From NCBI RefSeq assembly GCF_040892615.1, contig NZ_JBFRYC010000004.1, forward strand, positions 186,001 through 250,000: a DNA stretch of 64,000 nt, written 5' to 3'. This stretch comes from Thioclava arctica. Lineage in GTDB: Bacteria; Pseudomonadota; Alphaproteobacteria; Rhodobacterales; Rhodobacteraceae. Positions 53,639 to 62,208 of this stretch are shown here, piece by piece. Within the stretch, counting starts at the first letter, position 1. The number at the start of each line of letters is the position of its first letter. The position numbers and the translations under genes are program-made. Below the pieces are notes generated by a model that did not search any database, was not told the DNA's origin, and was given only the letters and a program-made list of their open reading frames with translations.

Positions 53639-54118
53639 TCAGGGTCGCTCAGAGTTCGCGATGGGTCTACGCATATTAATGCCTGTCGGTCGGTATCCCA
53701 TCGACCGATATAGACGCTCTGCGCCGTAATTGTCCGCCGCGACGCGCAGTCGAAGTTCCTTGAACTCGGTTTGCGCGAACATCGCTTCGAGCGCCACCAA
53801 AGCGGATCGTCCATAGCCCCGGCCGCGATAGGGGGGCAGGATGCAGAAATCGCTGATAAAGACGGATTGGCTCTCTTTGTCTGGATGACACCAGAGATAT
53901 CCGACCGCCGTATCCGCATCGTCGTGAACCACACATAAGAGGATCTGATCCGCTGTCTCGACCCCTTTGGGAAGACTTCGTGCGACTTCGCGTTCTGCCC
54001 TTGCGCGGGCCGTTTACATATCTACATCGTAATTGGTCGAAATTTCTGCCGCGTAATCGGGCACGAAGTAAGCGACGTAATCCCCGAATTCGTCCGGCCT
54101 CATTTTCCGAAGGCGCAT
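53639..54118 (-). pseudogene. GNAT acetyltransferase broken by one internal stop
   Basis: One reading frame of 160 codons gives a full GNAT acetyltransferase. MRLRKMRPDEFGDYVAYFV begins it, ILPPYRGRGYGRSALVALEA is the acetyl-CoA motif, and ADNYGAERLYRSMGYRPTG and INMRR end it. A TAA at codon 35 (54014-54016) interrupts it, after NYDVDM and before TARARAEREVARSLP, where relatives run on without a break. No frameshift is needed. The part after the stop (from a GTG or later start) could still make a truncated protein. Function would be N-acetylation of an unknown small molecule. Confidence 0.75.
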
Positions 54119-54232
54119 TGTTCAATCTCCAATGTTTGCGATGTCCGACGCCCAGGCTCTGGTGGAGCACTGCAATGATCTGTCGGAACGATCGCGATCC
54201 CCCCGAGTCTCTGGCACAAAGGCGCAGCAGCA

Positions 54233-54661
54233 TCATAGGGTGATCTCCATCTGTGGGCGGCCGTCCGAGGTTCTCTCGCGCGAATAGCCATCGGGGCCGA
54301 CCGTCGCCGAGATCCGCTTGCGGAAGTTGGAGAACGCTTCGGATGTGACGACATCGACGGCTTCGTCGAGGTCAAGCTCCAGTCGGAACCAGCCCGGCCA
54401 CAGCATTGTGGCATTGCGGATCGTTGCCGTGAAGGGCTGGGACAAGTAGCGCCCCTGCACGCGCCCGCCGGGGGTGAAGCCCTTGGATGACTGGGCCGCA
54501 ATGGCAGCACTCAAGCCGTTCCAGTCGCGAAACCCGTGGCGATGAGCGAGGCGCTCAAGGGACTCGCTATGGCTGATTTCGGTCGCATTGACCCGGAGTC
54601 CGGCTCGCAGGCGCTTGGCCTCGGCCTTAGCTGCGGCAAGGCTGGGAAGCGGAGTGCTCAT
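54233..54661 (-). CDS. Glyoxalase-superfamily hypothetical protein
   Basis: This 142-residue protein begins LPSLAAAKAEAKRLRAGL and includes SHSESLERLAHRHGFRDWNG, a pattern of short alphaproteobacterial proteins usually annotated as glyoxalase superfamily or DUF without a tested function. The middle part has FTPGGRVQGRYLSQPFTAT and the tail a strand-rich segment. Its ATG overlaps the MATE stop by 4 nt, which indicates coupled translation and perhaps a linked role. The real activity is unknown. Confidence 0.75.
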   Translation of the reverse strand: MSTPLPSLAAAKAEAKRLRAGLRVNATEISHSESLERLAHRHGFRDWNGLSAAIAAQSSKGFTPGGRVQGRYLSQPFTATIRNATMLWPGWFRLELDLDEAVDVVTSEAFSNFRKRISATVGPDGYSRERTSDGRPQMEITL

Positions 54662-56049
54662 TGCCCCACCTGCGCCGGCGTCGCAAACAGCCCCCAGCGC
54701 AACGATTGCCGTCGCGCGCTTTGCATCAAGACCAGCGTCGTGACGCATAGCAACAGCATTTCGGCGGTGGGGGCGGTCCACCAGATTGCCCCTTCGCCGA
54801 ACATCAACGGCAGCGCGAACGTCAGCGGCAAGACGAAGAGATAGGGTTTGGCCAATCCCAGAACCGCCGCACGCCGGGCATCGCCGATCGCCTGAAAATG
54901 CGCCGCCAGCATCATCTGCGGGCCAGAAAGCGCAAACAGCGCTACCATCGTGGGCAGGATGGCACCAACCTTGGCCACCACCTGCGGATCGGCGACAAAA
55001 GCGCGCCCGATCCCTGCGGCAAACAGGGTCACCAGTAACTGCACTGCGGCACAGAAGATCAACGCCGCCCCCGCCGCCACATGCAGGCTGGTGTCGCGAC
55101 GTGGCCACAGGCCCGCGCCATGGTTATTGCCGGTGATCGTCTGCATGGCTTGCGACAGGCCCAATAGCGGCAGGAAGGCGAAGGTCATCACGCGGGTCGC
55201 GATGCCATAGGCCGAAACCGTAACCGCATAATCGGGGCTGTCGATCAGTTGCAGCGCCGTCAGGATCGCGCTTGAAGCGAGCGCCACGCCAATGAAACTT
55301 AGGCTTTGCGGTGCGCCGAGCGCGAGGATGCTCCCCCAATCTCGGGCCGTGACGTGGCGCCAAATCGCGCCGGGATGCAGGATCGTGCCCTTGTGGATGC
55401 GAAACGCCATGATGAGGGAAAGCGCCAAGGCCTGAGCCAGAACCGTGCCCCAAGCCGAGCCCGCGACACCGAAATCGAAGACCGCGATCAGCAGGTAGTC
55501 GAAGCCAATATTGCTCAGCGAGACGAGCAGACTCATTGCAGCCATGACGCCGACATGACCCTCGTTGCGCAGCGCGTCGGAATTGACCGAGAGCACGAAG
55601 AGCAGCGGCGAGAAGGTGACCAAGACGCTCAGATAGGTCGTGGCCATCGCTGCAAGCCCGGTATTGCCACCCGCTGCAAGCCGCACCATCGGGGCACCGG
55701 CGAGCACATAAAGCACGATCAGCGCCGCGCCCGCGCTCAACGCCAGCCAATGGGCGCTGGCATAGAGCCTATGCGCAGCCGCGACCCGGCCACCGCCAAG
55801 ATGACGCGCCAGCAGGCTCGACATGCCCCCCGAGACCAGTGAGGCAAAGGCCACGAGCAACATGTAAAGCGGGAAGATCAGGGTGACGGCGGCCAGCGCC
55901 TCAGGGCCGACGTAATGCCCCAGGAACAGCGCATCGACCACGGTCAAAAGCCCGTTCATCCCCATCACGAAAATGATCGGCAGTGCGGTGCGCGCGTAAA
56001 GCCCCGTCAGGGGGGCGTCAAGAAAACGGTTGTGGGCGAGATCGGACAT
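54658..56049 (-). CDS. MATE-family multidrug/metabolite exporter
   Basis: This 463-residue membrane protein has twelve hydrophobic segments and the MATE fold pattern, with the N-terminal LPIIFVMGMNGLLTVVDALF and the duplicated second half starting near residue 240 (SLSFIGVALASSAILTALQL). Such proteins export cationic drugs or metabolites in exchange for Na+ or H+. It is upstream of the glyoxalase-superfamily gene in a two-gene operon. The 178 bases to the next gene contain its promoter. Confidence 0.92.
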   Translation of the reverse strand: MSDLAHNRFLDAPLTGLYARTALPIIFVMGMNGLLTVVDALFLGHYVGPEALAAVTLIFPLYMLLVAFASLVSGGMSSLLARHLGGGRVAAAHRLYASAHWLALSAGAALIVLYVLAGAPMVRLAAGGNTGLAAMATTYLSVLVTFSPLLFVLSVNSDALRNEGHVGVMAAMSLLVSLSNIGFDYLLIAVFDFGVAGSAWGTVLAQALALSLIMAFRIHKGTILHPGAIWRHVTARDWGSILALGAPQSLSFIGVALASSAILTALQLIDSPDYAVTVSAYGIATRVMTFAFLPLLGLSQAMQTITGNNHGAGLWPRRDTSLHVAAGAALIFCAAVQLLVTLFAAGIGRAFVADPQVVAKVGAILPTMVALFALSGPQMMLAAHFQAIGDARRAAVLGLAKPYLFVLPLTFALPLMFGEGAIWWTAPTAEMLLLCVTTLVLMQSARRQSLRWGLFATPAQVGQ

Positions 56050-56227
56050 CTCTGGTTCCTCATGCGGGTCTCGCTTTGGCTCGATGGAACCCGCATTGCC
56101 ATCCGCGCGAGACGCGGAAGAAGAATAACAGAGAATGATCTGAGGCAGAACTTCACCATGACGTTGCCGTCTGCGGGTGGCGGGCGTCTGCAGCCGGGAT
56201 GGTGTTTAGGGGGGAACGCGGCGCGGG

Positions 56228-56950
56228 TCAAGCCTGCGGTTGCGCGCGTTCGCGGATTCGCGCGCTGGCCCCGGCATGGGCGCGCGCGGAAGCGGTGTCA
56301 CGTCCGACAATCGCCGGGGCTTCGCGGATCAGCGTCGGATCGCTCAGCGCATGAAGCATGAACAGCGCAAAATCGCTGCGCCGGGTGCGATTGGAGGCCA
56401 GCAACGGGTCCCCGACATGGCGCGCCCAGACCGGCAGCCCAACGCCTCGCCCTTCTTCGAGATCCGAGCCACGCACAAGCGTCCAAGCACGATCCGAAGC
56501 GAAAATGCGGCGCGCCGCCTCTTCTTGATCTCCAAGATCGGCAACGCGCAGCCAACGGGCTAGGCGACGGAAAACGGCGATGAAAGCGCGCAACTTCAGC
56601 GAATAGCGATCCCTGCCGTCGCGCGAGAGATGCCAGCCGCCGGAAAAGACCAGCCGCGCCTTTGGTGACGCCAGATCAAGCACCGCTTGCGCCGTTCCAG
56701 TTGCATAGCCCGTGACGCCCCAAGGGACGAGAACGGTAAGCACACCGTCGCAACCCTGCAGCGCCGCATCGATCACAGCGCGATCATCACTGCGACCGGG
56801 AAAGATCGTGATGCGCTCGCCAATGCGCGCAAGCTTGGCCACGCTCTTGGGTCGGCAGACACCCACAACCTCATAGCCGCGCGCCAGCGCGTGTTCGGCC
56901 ATGTATTGGCCGAGCTTGCCGGAAATACCGATGATGCAGATGCGTTTCAT
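56228..56950 (-). CDS. NAD(P)-binding Rossmann protein, NmrA/SDR-a-like
   Basis: This 240-residue protein starts with the dinucleotide motif ICIIGISGKLGQYMAEHAL, followed by VVGVCRPKSVAKL, and has LVFSGGWHLSRDG in the middle. It resembles atypical SDR proteins of the NmrA/NAD(P)H-binding type, which act as reductases or redox sensors. It is divergent from a LysR regulator with 85 nt between the starts, so the regulator probably controls it. Confidence 0.8.
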   Translation of the reverse strand: MKRICIIGISGKLGQYMAEHALARGYEVVGVCRPKSVAKLARIGERITIFPGRSDDRAVIDAALQGCDGVLTVLVPWGVTGYATGTAQAVLDLASPKARLVFSGGWHLSRDGRDRYSLKLRAFIAVFRRLARWLRVADLGDQEEAARRIFASDRAWTLVRGSDLEEGRGVGLPVWARHVGDPLLASNRTRRSDFALFMLHALSDPTLIREAPAIVGRDTASARAHAGASARIRERAQPQA

Positions 56951-57035
56951 GTGATCTGGCCTCTTGCTTGCGATGTCAGGGCATCTCTAGCCGATCCCAA
57001 GCTTCAACAAAATTGACGCAACCTGCCGATCTGAT

Positions 57036-57932
57036 ATGCATAAAAGCATGGATTGGCGGTCAGTAACCTTTGATTGGAATTGCGCGCGGGCCTTCTTGGT
57101 GACCGCTGAGGAGGGGTCGCTGTCGGCCGCGGCGCGGGCTCTGGGTCTGGCACAGCCGACGCTGGGTCGTCAGGTCGCTGCCCTTGAGGCCGAGCTTGGC
57201 GTTGTGCTGTTCGAGCGTTTTGGCCGCGGGCTGCAACCGACACCGGCGGGGCACGAGTTGCTCACCTATGTCCGCGCCATGGGCGAGGCCGCGCGCGAAC
57301 TGTCGCTTGCCGCCTTGGGGCAGGGCGAGGCGTTGGAGGGTGAGGTGACAATCTCGGCCTCTGACCTCTATGCCGGGTTGCTATTGCCGCCGATCATCGC
57401 GCGGTTGCAGGCGGCGGAACCGCAGATTGTGGTAAACGTGATCGCCGAGAATAGCGCCTCTGACCTGATTCGGCGCGAGGCAGATATCGCGATCCGTAAC
57501 TTCCGACCCGAGCAGCCCGAGCTGATCGCGCGCAAGATCCGCGAGGCTGAAGGGCGGTTCTATGGCATGCCGTCCTATCTCGACCGGATAGGGCCGCTCA
57601 AAACGCCCGCAGACTTGTCGCGCGCCAGCCTGATCGCGCCGGGCGATCCGGTGGACTTCCTGTCCCGTTTGGGTCCGCTAATCCCGGGCCTTGGCGTGCG
57701 GAATTTCCCGCTGCGCTGCACCAGCTACCTCGCCGCTTGGGCGATGGTGAAGCAGGGGCTCGGCCTGGCACTCATCGACGCGCGCATCGGCGATGCTGAC
57801 GCACAGGTCGCACGCGCGCTGGCCGACTTCGTTCCTGTCACCTTTCCCGTCTGGCTGGTCGCGCACCGCGAGGTCCACCGCAACCGCCGACTGCGTCTCG
57901 TCTTCGACTTCCTCGCCGAGGCGCTTGGCTGA
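57036..57932 (+). CDS. LysR-family regulator
   Basis: This 298-residue protein has the LysR helix-turn-helix (ARAFLVTAEEGSLSAAARAL, then QPTLGRQVAALEAELGVVLF) in residues 15-70 and a substrate-binding effector domain after it. It is divergent from the NAD(P)-binding protein, a typical arrangement for a LysR target. No strong ribosome-binding site precedes the ATG at 57036; an ATG at 57048 is a possible alternative. Confidence 0.9.
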   Translation: MHKSMDWRSVTFDWNCARAFLVTAEEGSLSAAARALGLAQPTLGRQVAALEAELGVVLFERFGRGLQPTPAGHELLTYVRAMGEAARELSLAALGQGEALEGEVTISASDLYAGLLLPPIIARLQAAEPQIVVNVIAENSASDLIRREADIAIRNFRPEQPELIARKIREAEGRFYGMPSYLDRIGPLKTPADLSRASLIAPGDPVDFLSRLGPLIPGLGVRNFPLRCTSYLAAWAMVKQGLGLALIDARIGDADAQVARALADFVPVTFPVWLVAHREVHRNRRLRLVFDFLAEALG

Positions 57933-58125
57933 GTATTCGATCAGGTGCATCAACAAGGAACGCTCACAGCTTATTCTGTTGGGAAACCGACCCAAAGCCG
58001 TCGCTGATCACTGGGATCGGCGGCTGCGGGGCGGCTTGCCAGATACGGATATTGGCGCATCACCTCTGAGCGAGGGGGCCACCTCGGAGCAACTCACGCC
58101 CGTCTTTGCGACGGGCATGCGTGAC

Positions 58126-58671
58126 TTACGCAGCGCTCTTCCATTTTACGGGGGTGACGTAAACGATGCTATCATCAACACTGACCATCACTTCGCCGTC
58201 CTGAATATTGATCTGGAGCTTCATCGCGCGGCTTGCCAGTTTTGCCAATGCGCCAGTGTCGGTCTCGGAGAAATTTATCACCTGAAGATTATCAAAACGG
58301 GTGGTGCTGTTTTTGATCTTGTCCCACCACATCTCGGCCGTCCTGCCGCCATAGGGATAGACAATCACCTTGTCGGCTTTGCTACAGGATTGACGCATCA
58401 CCTTCTCGCTTGGAAGCCCCAGAGCCACCCACACATCAAGCTCTCCACTCAGGCTTTTCTGCCAAATGTCTGGCTCGTCATCCGTCGAAAGGCCCTTCGT
58501 CATCTCCAGATGCTCATGGGCATTGAGCGCAAAAGCGACGATGCGCACCATCAGCCGTTCATCCGTCTCCGAGGGATGCTTGGCCACGGTCAGTTTATGG
58601 GTCTCATAATAGTGACGATCCATGTCCGAGACAGAGAGTTCAACTTTATAGATGGTGGCATTTTGCGCCAT
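58126..58671 (-). CDS. YaeQ-family protein
   Basis: This 181-residue protein matches YaeQ. Conserved marks are ATIYKVELSVSDMDRHYYE at the N-terminus, HPSETDERLMVRIVAFAL, and GELDVWVALGLPSEKVMRQS, a PD-(D/E)XK-like core with unknown substrate. I chose the ATG at 58671, since this is where the family begins; longer in-frame starts lack conservation. It stands alone; the space 57933-58125 holds nothing I recognise. Confidence 0.88.
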   Translation of the reverse strand: MAQNATIYKVELSVSDMDRHYYETHKLTVAKHPSETDERLMVRIVAFALNAHEHLEMTKGLSTDDEPDIWQKSLSGELDVWVALGLPSEKVMRQSCSKADKVIVYPYGGRTAEMWWDKIKNSTTRFDNLQVINFSETDTGALAKLASRAMKLQINIQDGEVMVSVDDSIVYVTPVKWKSAA

Positions 58672-59128
58672 GATTTGCCCCAAATATTTAAGGATTGTGA
58701 TGCCTACTCCCTCTGCTGGCCTTTGGAAAGCAGATAGAAAGGCCACGCATAATGGGGGCAAGAGCTGTTGCCCGTTGGCGTGATCTCACGGGGTCGGATC
58801 GTTGGGTTTCGTCCCTATATGCGCGCCTTATCTTCCACTGATCGCGCCTTGAATGCTCTAATCCTCCTGCCCGTCGCTTCACAAGGCTGTGATCGACGTG
58901 ATAATTGTTGAGCGATTACTCAAGAATTCGTATGGAGTGAACGAGAGTTTGAAAACAGGCCGCCCTGCGACCTCCCTGACAGATTTAGAGGTGGTCATGG
59001 TGAGGCCGGAAAACAGTTGCGCTGCATATTTGAGCAAAAAAACCTCTACCTGTACGCGCTTGATCAGCATTGAAGGCGCTGTGTTGCGCGCGTTCAGGCA
59101 CTCGATCTACTTGAAAGGAAGACACGCT
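58672..59128. other. Divergent intergenic region
   Basis: These 457 bases between yaeQ and yghU hold no supported gene. In-frame extension of the yghU frame to 58889 exists but is not protein-like and has no binding site. The promoters of both neighbours must lie here. Confidence 0.55.
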
Positions 59129-59992
59129 ATGGCCGACTACACCCTCCCCAAGGTCTGGACTTGGGATGCTGAAAACGGCGGCGACTGGGCCAAGACAAAC
59201 CGTCCGATCGCAGGCGCGACCTTTGACGCGGAACTGCCCGTCGGGAAGCATCCGCTTCAGCTCTACTCGATGGGCACGCCCAATGGCCAGAAGGTCACGA
59301 TCATGCTGGAAGAGCTTCTGGCGCTTGGCAAGACGGGCGCGGAATATGACGCCCATCTGATCAGGATCGGCGAGGGCGATCAGTTTTCCTCGGGTTTCGT
59401 GGCCCTGAACCCGAACTCCAAGATCCCGGCGCTGATGGATCGCGACACGGGCACGCGCGTGTTCGAAAGCGGCTCGATCCTGTTGTATCTGGCCGAGAAG
59501 TTCGGGGCGTTTTTGCCGAGCGATCCCGCGCAACGCACCGAGATCCTGAACTGGGTGTTCTGGCTGCAAGGCTCTGCGCCCTATCTGGGGGGCGGGTTCG
59601 GTCACTTCTACGCTTATGCGCCTGAAAAGTTTGAATATCCGATCAACCGTTTCACGATGGAAGTAAAACGCCAGATGGATGTGTTGAACCGGGAACTGGC
59701 CGAGCACCGGTATCTGGGCGGCGACGACTACACCATCGCGGATATGCTGACATGGCCCTGGTATGGCAATCTGGTCTTGGGTGAAGCCTATGATGCGGGC
59801 GAGTTCCTTGATGTGGAAAGCTACACCCATTTGCGTCGCTGGGCCGAAGAGATCCTTGCCCGCCCCGCCGTTCAACGTGGCCGCATCGTGAACCGCACCC
59901 GCGGTCCGCTGAACGAGCAATTGCACGAGCGCCACGATGCCTCGGATTTCGACACGAGAACCCAAGACAAAATCGCAACTGCGGTTGAATGA
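59129..59992 (+). CDS. yghU: Glutathione-dependent disulfide-bond oxidoreductase YghU
   Basis: This 287-residue glutathione transferase matches YghU/YfcG, which reduce disulfides with two bound glutathiones. The N-terminal extension YTLPKVWTWDAENGGDWAK is specific to YghU, followed by the thioredoxin-like domain with YSMGTPNGQKVTIMLEELL and the Glu-Ser pair in VFESGSILLYLAEKFG. The ATG at 59129 follows AAAGGAAGACACGCT. A second transferase gene follows 32 nt later. Confidence 0.93.
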   Translation: MADYTLPKVWTWDAENGGDWAKTNRPIAGATFDAELPVGKHPLQLYSMGTPNGQKVTIMLEELLALGKTGAEYDAHLIRIGEGDQFSSGFVALNPNSKIPALMDRDTGTRVFESGSILLYLAEKFGAFLPSDPAQRTEILNWVFWLQGSAPYLGGGFGHFYAYAPEKFEYPINRFTMEVKRQMDVLNRELAEHRYLGGDDYTIADMLTWPWYGNLVLGEAYDAGEFLDVESYTHLRRWAEEILARPAVQRGRIVNRTRGPLNEQLHERHDASDFDTRTQDKIATAVE

Positions 59993-60024
59993 CCCCAGAT
60001 GTTCTCAAGCCCACAGGAAAAGAT

Positions 60025-60702
60025 ATGTTGAAATTTTACTATCATCCGACGCCGAACCCGCTGAAAATCGCCTTGTTCTTGGCCGAGACCGATCTGCCTT
60101 GCGAATTGGTGCCCGTCGACACCGCGCAGGGTCAGCAACACACGCCGGAATTCCGCGCCATCAACCCCAATGGCAAGGTGCCCGCAATTGATGACAATGG
60201 CACTGTCGTGTTCGACAGTACGGCGATCCTGCTCTATCTCGCGGACAAGACGGGCAAGCTGGGAGGCGCGCCCGAAGATCGCGGAGCGTTGCTGTCTTGG
60301 CTGCTGTTCATTGCCTCGGGTCTGGGGCCGTTTTCGGGCCAAAGCGTTCACTTCCACCACAGTGCGCCCGAAGACCTTCCCTATGCCAAGAACCGCTACA
60401 TGCACGAAGCCGAGCGTCACTATCAGGTGCTCAATGACCATCTGAAGGGCCGCGCGTTCATCGTGGGTGACAGCTATTCCATTGCCGACATTTCTGCATG
60501 GGGCTGGGCCATCCGCGGCGAGCGTGTGCTGGGCGGCGACGGTCTGGAGCGGTTTCCCGAAGTCGCGCGCTGGTTCAAGGCAATCAACGCACGCCCCGCC
60601 GTTGAAAAAGCGCAGCAGATTGGCAAGGGCGAGACCTTCAAAACGCCCGGTGATGAAGCCTCGCTTCGCGCCCTGTTCCCCAGCAACTACGTGAACGCGT
60701 GA
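60025..60702 (+). CDS. Glutathione S-transferase
   Basis: This 225-residue glutathione transferase begins MLKFYYHPTPNPLKIALFL, with the GSH-binding IDDNGTVVFDSTAILLYLAD (cis-Pro in GKVPAI just before) and the helical C-terminal domain ending in the IADISAWGW hydrophobic staple. I prefer the ATG at 60025 behind CAGGAAAAG; an earlier ATG at 59989 overlaps the yghU stop. It forms a pair with yghU and probably shares its transcript. Confidence 0.9.
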   Translation: MLKFYYHPTPNPLKIALFLAETDLPCELVPVDTAQGQQHTPEFRAINPNGKVPAIDDNGTVVFDSTAILLYLADKTGKLGGAPEDRGALLSWLLFIASGLGPFSGQSVHFHHSAPEDLPYAKNRYMHEAERHYQVLNDHLKGRAFIVGDSYSIADISAWGWAIRGERVLGGDGLERFPEVARWFKAINARPAVEKAQQIGKGETFKTPGDEASLRALFPSNYVNA

Positions 60703-60881
60703 CATTCGCCCGACCCAAGCCGACACTCTTGGGGCGGGGCTTCGAACGCGGTGATCAGTGAATTCAGCCAGCTTTGGATGACGTTGCTGAAGCGCGGCAC
60801 TGCTCTGCCCCCTGAAAACTGGACCGTTTGGAACTGGAGTTTTTGGCTAAGCTTTCCTGGCTTGGAGAGGAGTTGAGAACG

Positions 60882-62030
60882 ATGAAGGCATCGAAGTTCA
60901 CGGAGGCGCAGAAGGCGTTCATCTTGAAGCAGGGCGAGGAAGGCACGCCGGTCGCAGAGATCTGCCGCAAGGCCGGGATCAGTCAGGCGACCTACTTCAA
61001 CTGGAGGGGGGAGGGGCTGCAAACAGTCCGGGGGATTGTTTGCCCGCCAAACGCGATATGGCGGCTTGCTGCCGGACGAGATGCGGCGGCTGAAGCCGCT
61101 TGAGGACGAGAATGCCCGGCTGAAGAAGATCGTGGCCGACCTGACGCTCGACCGCGAGATGTTGTGAGGCATGTCATCCGCCGAAAGCTCTGAGGCCTGT
61201 CAGGAAGCGACAGCTGGTTGACGGGATGCTGGTGGACTGGGGCGTATCGATCCGGCGGGCATGTGATGCCCTGCGGTTCTATGCCTCGACTTACCACTAC
61301 AAGTCCCGCCGCCCCGGGCAGGCCGCGCTGGAATGAAGGATCAAGGAGATCTGCGAGACCCGCATACGCTATGGCTATCGAAGGGTGCATGTGCTGCTGC
61401 GCCGGAAGGGTTGGCAGGTGAGAATCAAGAAGACCCGCAGGATTTACAATGAGTTCGGGCTTCAACTCCGCAACAAGCATCCCAAGCGACGGGTTAAGGC
61501 GAAGCTTCGCGAAGACCCCCAGGAAGCCGTCGGCCCGAACGATATCTGGGCGATGGATTTCGTTCACGACCAACTTTCCACCGGGCGGAAACTGCGGTTT
61601 TTGACCATCGTCGATACGCACTCCCGCTTCTGTCCTGCGAAGGACCCGCGGTTCACGTATCGGGGCGAAGACGTTGTCCATTCCCTGGAGCGGATCTGTA
61701 AATCGGGCAGCTACCCCAAGACAATAAGGGTCGACAACGGGAGCGAATTTATCTCGCGGGACCTCGATCTTTGAGCCTATGCAAACAACGTCACCTTGGA
61801 TTTCTCGCGTCCGGGCAAGCCCACTGACAACGGGTTCATAGAAGCGTTCAACAGCAAGTTCCGCGCAGAGTGCCTGAACGCCCACTGGTTCCTAACGCTT
61901 GCAGATTCGCGGAAAAAGCTGGAGGATTGGCGTAGGCACTACAACGAGGACCGACCCCAGAGCGCGATCGGATACAACGCCCCGATTGCCATGCATTATC
62001 CTGATGGCGTCACCAGCCCGTCATCGTGAA
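60882..62030 (+). mobile_element. Decayed IS3-family element (orfA and orfB relics)
   Basis: The region starts with an IS3 orfA protein (KASKFTEAQKAFILKQGEEG, then QATYFNW) and carries, in shifted frames, LLPDEMRRLKPLEDENARLK and ADLTLDREML. Then orfB pieces follow: VHVLLRRKGWQVRIKKTRRI, GPNDIWAMDFVHDQ with the first catalytic Asp, IRVDNGSEFISRD, and DFSRPGKPTDNGFIEAFNSK with the catalytic Glu. Several stops and frame changes interrupt it, so it is inactive. Clear terminal repeats are not visible; the left end is probably near 60800. Confidence 0.85.
61019..61043. repeat. Small palindrome inserted in the IS3 relic
   Basis: GCAAACAGTCC and GGATTGTTTGC (10 of 11 positions paired) enclose GGG. 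The palindrome breaks the orfA frame at the junction between YFNW and the GLLPDE segment, so a short repeat of about 45 nt seems to have inserted here. Similar GCAAACAGTCC-type palindromes may be dispersed in related genomes; I saw no second copy in this window. Confidence 0.6.
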
Positions 62031-62208
62031 GAAGCTGGAAAAATCTAGCTTCCGGCGGCCCAAGCTTGGGGAGCGGAGCATAACCCCAAGGACTCCGCGC
62101 AAAGCTGCAACGTCTTGATGCGGTGTCTCGGCCGTTGTCTGACCAAAGACGGAAAACTCAAGAAACCGGCGGTCCGCGCTGATGGAAGACGGTTGGCCCT
62201 CTCGCTTT

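Noticed and set aside
58889..59128. In-frame N-terminal extension of yghU
   Set aside because: The extension has no family similarity or ribosome-binding site, and the ATG at 59129 matches the known YghU start.
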